5,549 nt of DNA, taken from contig JAKCAB010000886.1 in assembly GCA_021839785.1 (NCBI GenBank), positions 1 through 5,549 on the forward strand, given 5' to 3'. Shown in pieces: positions 1 through 5,549 of this stretch (position 1 is the stretch's first letter; each line of letters starts with the position of its first letter). This DNA is from a bacterium. Its GTDB lineage: Bacteria; Verrucomicrobiota; Verrucomicrobiae; Limisphaerales; J093. The notes under the pieces were generated by a model. It ran no database searches. It had not been told where the DNA came from and was given only the letters and a program-made list of their open reading frames with translations. The translations under genes and the position numbers were made by a program.

Positions 1-654
1 CTCGACGAAGTGATTGCCGCTGCCGCTGGTGCCAAGCTGCGCCCAGGCGCGGTCTTTGTTGCTCCGCGTGATCGGGCTGACCGACCAGTCGGCGTCCATG
101 ACCGCGTGCTGGCGGCGGTCCTTGAAGTTGGCGCCGATGCCGAAACGGGTCTCGGCCTCGATGGCGCGGGCAAGCCGGTCTTGCTTGCGTTCCAAGTCCC
201 GCAACGGCAGGTCCAGCACAGTGAGCTTCATGCGACACGCGATGTCCACGCCCACCGCGTACGGGATCACCACGTTGTCCGTTGCCAGCACGCCGCCGAT
301 CGGCAGGCCATAGCCAACATGCGCGTCCGGCATCAGCGCGCCGGCCACCGACACCGGCAACAGGCAGGCCTTTTCCATTTGCAGAATGGCGTCCGGTTCG
401 AGGTTGGTGCCCCACTGGCGATAGGCGGCCGGGTGCTCGCGTGCCGGTGGCGGGGCGGCCAGCAAGGCTTTGGCGAAGTCGCCGCGCTGCGGATCGTCGG
501 TGAAAGCGGATGGGTTGCGGAGGACGGCCTCCACTTCCTCGCGCAAGCGTGCGCGGTCACCCCCGCCGAGGCAGTACGCACAGATGAAATCCGTGGCGCG
601 CCGGAGCGGTTCGCCCAGCGGCACGCCGAGGCGGATCAGGTCTTGGGTGTTCAT
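1..654 (-). CDS. rtcB: RtcB-family RNA ligase, N-terminal 218 residues (partial, runs off left edge)
   Basis: Reading leftward from the ATG at 654-652, the frame stays open to the window edge. RtcB enzymes are cytoplasmic Mn2+/GTP-dependent ligases that join RNA 2',3'-cyclic phosphate or 3'-phosphate ends to 5'-OH ends in tRNA splicing or RNA repair. The family signature is clear: MPDAHVGYGLPIGGVLAT at residues 108-125, then YAVGVDIACRM at 132-142, carrying the Asp137 and Cys140 expected to bind metal, then LGTSGSGNHFVE at 207-218 with the Asn214-His215 pair. The later active-site histidines, including the GMP-accepting one, lie outside the window. Residues 1-80 are an N-terminal extension relative to E. 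coli RtcB and contain a CAYC motif (Cys25, Cys28). The motif reads DIACRM rather than the common DIGCGM, so this is a divergent subfamily. No Shine-Dalgarno is visible; the start is preceded by a run of C. No archease, rtcA or rtcR is in view. Family assignment is firm; the exact substrate is unknown. Confidence 0.92.
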   Translation of the reverse strand, partial: MNTQDLIRLGVPLGEPLRRATDFICAYCLGGGDRARLREEVEAVLRNPSAFTDDPQRGDFAKALLAAPPPAREHPAAYRQWGTNLEPDAILQMEKACLLPVSVAGALMPDAHVGYGLPIGGVLATDNVVIPYAVGVDIACRMKLTVLDLPLRDLERKQDRLARAIEAETRFGIGANFKDRRQHAVMDADWSVSPITRSNKDRAWAQLGTSGSGNHFVE

Positions 655-842
655 GGGGGGAAGCTAACCGCGTCCCATCTCCGGTGCCACGGCCGCGCGG
701 CACCGTGAAGGCAATCAATGTGCACGCCACGATTCTCGACCGCACCGGCGCGGGAGCAATCCTTGTTTTCCTCCGCGCGAAACGAAAACGCCGACCCAGG
801 CCGCCAAAGCCCGGGCCGGCATTCGCGAAAAACGGGACTTGG
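655..842. other. Intergenic region between metY stop and rtcB start
   Basis: 188 bp separate the two co-directional genes. It holds the 682-705 inverted repeat and small palindromes near 810-830, but no convincing terminator with a T-run and no clear sigma70 promoter. The gap is long for tight operon coupling, so rtcB may have its own promoter; the sequence does not settle this. Short open frames here read as chance. Confidence 0.5.
682..705 (-). other. GC-rich inverted repeat in the rtcB leader
   Basis: Perfect 7-bp arms CGGTGCC (682-688) and GGCACCG (699-705) surround a 10-nt loop, ending 27 nt upstream of the rtcB ATG. No T-run follows on either strand, so it is not a standard intrinsic terminator. 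It could be a leader hairpin affecting rtcB translation, a 3' processing structure for the upstream metY transcript, or a dyad binding site. The repeat is seen directly; any function is inferred. Confidence 0.35.
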
Positions 843-2126
<1,284 letters not shown>

Positions 2127-2315
2127 TTGTGACGAGAGCTTACCGGGAGTCGGCAGCCAGGCAAGCCAGTCTTGCGGGAAGTCCGGTCTCGCGCCGCCGG
2201 TGTCCTGACTTGAATGCCGCCGGCCCCGGCCCCGACCGCTGTTGCGCTGGCGCGAAGCCAGGCACAGGGCGATCGTGGCGCGGGGCGCGTTCAGGCCGGC
2301 CGCGCGTTCGCGGTG
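2127..2315. other. Intergenic region upstream of metY
   Basis: 189 bp between the stop of the secreted-protein gene and the metY ATG, very GC-rich. It contains the hairpin at 2243-2264, an 8-bp palindrome GGCCGGCC (2294-2301) and a short direct repeat GCGCGTTC (2285-2292 and 2302-2309, with one base change at the edge possible by eye). I see no strong sigma70 promoter. A SAM-responsive leader was looked for because of the downstream methionine gene, and none of the known core motifs was recognised. Confidence 0.4.
2243..2264 (-). other. Hairpin downstream of the secreted-protein gene
   Basis: Arms TGC + CTGGC (2243-2245, 2247-2251) and GCCAG + GCA (2257-2261, 2262-2264) give eight base pairs with one bulged base and a 5-nt loop. 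It lies about 50-70 nt after the TAA of the gene at 2316-3263. No T-run follows, so it is at best a transcript-end or processing structure rather than a classical intrinsic terminator. It could equally sit in the metY leader. Confidence 0.25.
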
Positions 2316-3263
2316 TTACTCACCACTTGAAAGCGGCGGCGCGGGTTGTTCGGCTTGCTCGCCCTCATCGTCCGCCGGCCGATGCATCGGGACCCTGCCG
2401 TCGTCACGGGAAGCTCCGCCGTCACGCTCGATGCGGCCTTCAGGGCCTGCCGGTCCGCGGCGCCCGGCACGGAAGCCATCTCGCGGCGCGTTCATCGGTT
2501 GGCGATCGCCGGCATCGGCTCGTGCGCCCCAGCGCGATCCGCGTCCTTGCGGTGCCACCGCCGGTCCTTCTCGGTCGAGCCAGGCCCCTTGTCCGCGTCC
2601 GAAGCCCGGACCGCGGCGTAGCGGACGCTCGCCGTCGCGACCGAATCCACGACCGGGCTGCGCTTCCAGACCGAAGCCAGGACCAGGCTCACCGCCCCCA
2701 AAACCGCGGCGCCCGAAGCCAGGCCGCGCGGCCATTCCCAGCGGCCCCAGCGGCCGGCCGCAGCACGGGCAGAAGCCAAATCGGGGACTCGCGAATCCGC
2801 GCGCCATCGCCCGCGGGCCCAATCCTCGCTCCCGGTCGCCGGGAAGAAAGTCGGGGCCGCCGCCAAATCGACCTTGCGGGCCGGCGAAGCCGCCGCGCCG
2901 GGGCGGCAAAGGCGGCAGATTATCCGTCTCATCGAAACCCTGCCGCGCCAGGCCGCGTGGTCCAGAAGCCGGCCCGCGCCCTTGCGGTCCGAGACCCGCA
3001 GCGCCACGACGCGGACCCGGCGGTGCCCAAGCGTCGTCCTCCTCGCCCTGCGCGAGCGGCGGGCGAACGCCTTCGGGGCGGGCGTCGCGACCGGCTTCGC
3101 CGGTCAGGGCGCGTTCGTGTCGTGGCGCCCCGCGTTGGTAGCGCGGAGCCTGGTCGCGCGGCGGCCGGTCCGCCTGCTGCGGCACATCGTTGGTTTCCTG
3201 AGCCAAGGCGTTCAGCGCGGTCAATCCCAGCGCGAGCGTCAGTGTCATTGCGGTTTGTTTCAT
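2316..3263 (-). CDS. Secreted low-complexity Gly/Arg/Pro-rich protein with GFG repeats and a CPCC cluster (function unknown)
   Basis: A 315-residue protein with no family I recognise. ATG at 3263 is chosen because it is preceded at 8-nt spacing by AAAGGA (3272-3277) and opens a clear signal peptide: MKQT, a hydrophobic core at about 5-18 and a cleavage site after ALA at residue 21. The frame could open further upstream, at 3455, but that adds 64 Arg-rich residues that would bury the signal. The mature protein is dominated by Gly, Arg, Pro, Ala and Asp/Glu and is probably disordered, with no transmembrane segment after the signal. Residues 181-223 hold five GFG units (Phe183, 188, 197, 207, 221). 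The only cysteines are Cys165, Cys167 and Cys168 in FGFCPCCGRPLGP (162-174), resembling one half of a zinc ribbon. The tail (280-315) is acidic and Pro-rich. Likely exported to periplasm or outside. A matrix, surface or metal-binding role is possible but unproven. The longer open frame on the opposite strand lacks signal and domains and is taken as a GC shadow. Confidence 0.75.
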   Translation of the reverse strand: MKQTAMTLTLALGLTALNALAQETNDVPQQADRPPRDQAPRYQRGAPRHERALTGEAGRDARPEGVRPPLAQGEEDDAWAPPGPRRGAAGLGPQGRGPASGPRGLARQGFDETDNLPPLPPRRGGFAGPQGRFGGGPDFLPGDRERGLGPRAMARGFASPRFGFCPCCGRPLGPLGMAARPGFGRRGFGGGEPGPGFGLEAQPGRGFGRDGERPLRRGPGFGRGQGAWLDREGPAVAPQGRGSRWGARADAGDRQPMNAPRDGFRAGRRGPAGPEGRIERDGGASRDDGRVPMHRPADDEGEQAEQPAPPLSSGE

Positions 3264-3271
3264 ACGTTCCG

Positions 3272-3277
3272 TCCTTT
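3272..3277 (-). promoter_or_regulatory. Shine-Dalgarno of the secreted-protein gene
   Basis: AAAGGA on the minus strand, 8 nt before the ATG at 3263-3261. It is the only good ribosome binding site among the four genes and decides the start in favour of the signal-peptide-bearing form. Confidence 0.6.
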
Positions 3278-3378
3278 CGCTGTGGGGCTCGCCTGCGGCG
3301 ACGCCGCCCGCATCGGTCTCGACGCGGTGTTCCAAACGGCGGACGCGAAGGCGAACCGGTGACTCGCCGCTGCTGCCG

Positions 3379-3413
3379 TGCCGGCTTCGCTGGCGACCCG
3401 CGCCAGCCCGGCA
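3379..3413 (-). other. Long hairpin in the leader of the secreted-protein gene
   Basis: Outer arms TGCCGG (3379-3384) and CCGGCA (3408-3413), inner arms GCTGGCG (3389-3395) and CGCCAGC (3401-3407), with a one-sided 4-nt bulge (3385-3388) and a 5-nt loop: 13 perfect pairs. It lies about 116 nt upstream of the ATG at 3263, inside the presumed 5' leader. No T-run follows on the minus strand; on the plus strand a T5 occurs only about 28 nt later. Function is unknown: RNA leader structure or protein-binding dyad. Confidence 0.4.
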
Positions 3414-3444
3414 ACGCTCGGCAAGTTTTCGGCGAATCCGTTTT

Positions 3445-3460
3445 TCATTACGCATAATCA
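3445..3460. promoter_or_regulatory. Near-palindrome in the AT-rich patch, possible operator
   Basis: TCATTACGCATAATCA reads as a 16-bp dyad with one mismatched pair (perfect core ATTA-N4-TAAT at 3447-3458). It sits between the divergent genes in the most AT-rich stretch of the window, where a regulator could bind. Short dyads of this kind also arise by chance, so this is only a candidate. Confidence 0.2.
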
Positions 3461-3638
3461 GACTCCCGCCGTGTTAAGCCCGTATGAGCCGCTGACCGGA
3501 ATATTGTAAAGGGATGGTAAAAGTCAGCGGCCAAACCCGCCGTGCGGCCGCGATCTCCCGTGCTTGGCGCCGGCACTCCCAACCCGGTTCGCCCGGCAAA
3601 CCTGAAGCCAACCCTGTCGGCAAACGTCTGAAGGCTGT

Positions 3639-5549
3639 ATGCAATTCCCAAAGGCCCCGGTCTTCCGCCGCTTCATGTTATTGGTTTTCACCGTTGGCTC
3701 CGCGCTCGCCGCCGATCCGCCCAAGCCGGTCGCGCTTTACGTCGCGCCCGATGGCAACAACCAGTGGTCCGGCCGCACGGCCGAATCGACGCCCGACCAC
3801 TCGGACGGCCCGCTGGCGTCACTCATCGGCGCGCGGGACCGGTTGCGCAAGCTGCGGGCCGAGGCGGGTGGCTCGCTGGGGCCGGTGACCGTGCATGTCC
3901 GCGGTGGCATGTATCGGATGGAGACGACATTCACGCTGGAGGCGGAGGATTCCGGCACGGCCGCGGCGCCGGTGGTTTTCGTCGCGGCGCCGGGCGGACG
4001 GCCAATTCTCAGCGGCGGCCGCGTGCTGACCGGTTTTCGCCAGAACGGCAATCTGTGGGAAACCACCCTCCCGGACGTGAAAGCCGGGCAGTGGTATTTC
4101 CGCGAATTGTTCGTCAACGGCCAGCGTCGCCAGCGGGCGCGCGGCCCGAACGAAGGCTATTACCGCATCGCTGCCCTGCTCCCCGGACCGCGCGACGCGC
4201 AAGGCAAAGCCGTGGCCCGCGACGGCTTCGGGTTCAAGCCGGGTGACCTCCAGCCGTGGGCGGACCTAAGCGACGTAAACCTGGTGTTGATGCACTCTTG
4301 GGAGACCTCGATTCACCCGTTGAAGAGCGTGGACACGGTGTCGAACATCGTCCGCTTCGCGGCGCCGCTGAAGGAATGGTGGAGCATCGGTTACTGGGAA
4401 GCGGCACAGAGGTACTATGTCGAAAACGCCCGCGAGTTGCTGGACCAGCCCGGCGAGTGGTACCTGGATCGCCAGACCGGCGTGTTGAGCTACTGGCCGC
4501 TGCCCGGCGAGCGCCTCGGCGAAACGGAGGTGGTGGCGCCGCAGTTGACCGAGCTGGTGCGGTTCGCGGGCGACGCAGACAAAGGTCGCTTCGTCCAGCA
4601 CGTCACGCTGAAAGGTCTCTCATTTCAACACGCCGACTGGGTGTTCGATCCGCGCGGCAACAGCAGCACGCAGGCCGCGGTCGAAGTGCCGGCCGCGGTC
4701 ATGGCGGACGGTGCGCTGAACTGCGCGGTGGAAGACTGTGAAATGGCGCACGTGGGGACTTACGGCATCTGGTTCCGGCGTGGATGCAAGGATTGCCGGC
4801 TTCAACGCAACCGGCTCTTCGATCTCGGCGCGGGTGGCATCCGCGTCGGCGAAGCGAACATGCCGGCAAGCGATGTGGCCGTGTCGAGCCGGGTCTGGGT
4901 CGATAACAACCTCATCTTCGATGGCGGACACGTCTTCGCGGCTGGCGTCGGCATCTGGGTCGCACAAAGCAGCTACAATCGGATTTCGCACAACGACATT
5001 CACGACCTGCTTTACTCCGGCCTGAGTATCGGCTGGAACTGGGACGACGCGACCAACCGCACCCACGACAACGTCATCGAGTACAACCACGTTCACGACC
5101 TCGTTCATGGCGTCCTCAGCGACGCGGGCCTGATCTATTGCTTGGGCGTGTCGCCGGGGAGCGTCATTCGCAACAACATCTTTCACGACATCTGGCCGTA
5201 CGCGAACCCGCCCTTCGGCTGGGGCATTTACCTCGACGCCACCTGCGGCGGCTACCGTGTGGAGAACAACCTCGTCTATAACACGCGCAGCGGCGGGTTG
5301 ATGTACAACAACGGCGGCCACGAGCACGTGATTCAGAACAACCTCTTCGCCTTGTCCGCCGACTATGCGCTCTGGCCGTTCCACGAAAAGCGCCCGAACA
5401 CGTTTCGCCGGAACATCGTCTTCCTGACCCAAGGCCGGCTGCTCGTGCCGTACGGCGAACGCTCGCTCAACGAACGCATCGCCGCGCATGAATCGCCCGG
5501 CGACTGGGACAACAACGTGTATTGGGACACTGAAGGCACGGACAAGCTG
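3639..5549 (+). CDS. Secreted right-handed parallel beta-helix protein, probable polysaccharide-active (GH141-like), partial at right edge
   Basis: ATG at 3639 is the first start after an in-frame TGA at 3603; the frame is open for 637 codons to the window end. A weak GAAGG lies only 4 nt before the ATG, so the ATG at 3675 (Met13) is a possible alternative. Residues 1-24 form a signal peptide (RR at 10-11, hydrophobic core 13-22, cleavage near SALA-A). Residues 32-134 match the N-terminal module common in these proteins: LYVAPDGNNQWSGR, DGPLASLIGARDRLRKL, VTVHVRGGMYRM, then ILSGGRVLTGF. A mixed domain follows to about 315, and the helix starts near VTLKGLSFQHADW (322-334). A ladder of Asn rungs repeats every 24-33 residues, at about 391, 424, 452, 483, 513, 544, 568, 592 and 626. 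Two acidic motifs, SDAGLIY (Asp495) and WGIYLDATCGG (Asp533), sit where GH141-type enzymes carry conserved aspartates. Probably exported and acting on plant or algal polysaccharide side chains; the substrate cannot be read from sequence. Fold and secretion are firm, GH family tentative. Confidence 0.9.
   Translation, partial: MQFPKAPVFRRFMLLVFTVGSALAADPPKPVALYVAPDGNNQWSGRTAESTPDHSDGPLASLIGARDRLRKLRAEAGGSLGPVTVHVRGGMYRMETTFTLEAEDSGTAAAPVVFVAAPGGRPILSGGRVLTGFRQNGNLWETTLPDVKAGQWYFRELFVNGQRRQRARGPNEGYYRIAALLPGPRDAQGKAVARDGFGFKPGDLQPWADLSDVNLVLMHSWETSIHPLKSVDTVSNIVRFAAPLKEWWSIGYWEAAQRYYVENARELLDQPGEWYLDRQTGVLSYWPLPGERLGETEVVAPQLTELVRFAGDADKGRFVQHVTLKGLSFQHADWVFDPRGNSSTQAAVEVPAAVMADGALNCAVEDCEMAHVGTYGIWFRRGCKDCRLQRNRLFDLGAGGIRVGEANMPASDVAVSSRVWVDNNLIFDGGHVFAAGVGIWVAQSSYNRISHNDIHDLLYSGLSIGWNWDDATNRTHDNVIEYNHVHDLVHGVLSDAGLIYCLGVSPGSVIRNNIFHDIWPYANPPFGWGIYLDATCGGYRVENNLVYNTRSGGLMYNNGGHEHVIQNNLFALSADYALWPFHEKRPNTFRRNIVFLTQGRLLVPYGERSLNERIAAHESPGDWDNNVYWDTEGTDKL

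Larger units (their letters stand above)
3264..3638. other. Divergent intergenic/control region between the two secreted-protein genes
   Basis: 375 bp from which transcription diverges. The half near the minus-strand gene (3264-3440) is GC-rich and folds well: a 5-bp hairpin at 3295-3307 and the long hairpin at 3379-3413. A noticeably AT-richer patch at about 3441-3520 is the likeliest promoter area for both directions. On the minus strand TTAACA (3477-3472) could serve as a -35 box but has no well-spaced -10; on the plus strand TATTGT (3502-3507) is a weak -10 candidate. No tRNA or known riboswitch is recognised. Two short minus-strand open frames (3651-3448 and 3448-3260) pass through it and are treated as doubtful. 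Confidence 0.45.

Noticed and set aside
670..705. Sigma54 promoter upstream of rtcB (TGGCAC on the minus strand)
   Set aside because: The -12 element TTGC is missing; ATGG stands at the required spacing.
10..708. 232-codon plus-strand open frame opposite rtcB
   Set aside because: Antisense of the RtcB signature motifs; His/Arg-rich with no domain.
2127..2315. Possible SAM riboswitch before metY (a GACTGGC string at about 2164-2170 on the minus strand recalls the S-box core)
   Set aside because: Only that short string matches; the rest of the S-box core, and the SAM-II and SAH cores, are not recognisable.
2597..2722. Repeated CCGAAGCC octamers (2599, 2671, 2713), considered as a DNA repeat array
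   Set aside because: They are the minus-strand codons for the GFG units of the secreted protein and have irregular spacing; explained by protein repeats rather than a CRISPR or iteron array.
2129..3457. 442-codon plus-strand open frame opposite the secreted-protein gene, longer than the gene called
   Set aside because: It starts with GTG right beside the metY start, is Arg/Pro-rich throughout, and shows no signal peptide or domain. The minus frame has a signal peptide and Shine-Dalgarno. Long antisense frames are expected at this GC.
4620..5489. 289-codon minus-strand open frame opposite the beta-helix gene
   Set aside because: Its runs of Val come from the antisense of the repeated AAC Asn codons in the beta-helix rungs; no start context or domain.

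Overview
The window is a GC-rich stretch of bacterial chromosome with four protein genes. Three lie on the minus strand: a small secreted Gly/Arg/Pro-rich protein, an O-acetylhomoserine sulfhydrylase (metY type) and the first 218 codons of an RtcB-family RNA ligase. One lies divergently on the plus strand: the first 637 codons of a secreted right-handed parallel beta-helix protein of the carbohydrate-active kind. High GC, weak or absent Shine-Dalgarno sequences before three of the four genes, and the large secreted beta-helix protein fit a Verrucomicrobiota/Planctomycetota-type environmental bacterium. This placement is inference; no marker gene in the window fixes it.

Layout. Positions 1-654 (minus): RtcB family, running off the left edge. 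Positions 655-842: intergenic leader with a 7-bp inverted repeat close to the rtcB start. Positions 843-2126 (minus): complete metY-like gene. Positions 2127-2315: intergenic, one modest hairpin, no recognisable SAM riboswitch. Positions 2316-3263 (minus): secreted low-complexity protein with GFG repeats and a single CPCC cluster. Positions 3264-3638: divergent regulatory region with a strong hairpin (3379-3413) and an AT-rich patch near 3441-3520. Positions 3639-5549 (plus): secreted beta-helix protein, running off the right edge.

The genes do not form an obvious joint pathway. MetY makes homocysteine/methionine precursors, RtcB seals or repairs RNA, and the two secreted proteins act outside the cytoplasm. 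The divergent pair could share a control region, but nothing else ties them together. I see no tRNA, rRNA, CRISPR array, insertion sequence, phage gene or toxin-antitoxin pair. The least explained items are the secreted GFG/CPCC protein, its structured leader, and the N-terminally extended RtcB with variant active-site surroundings.
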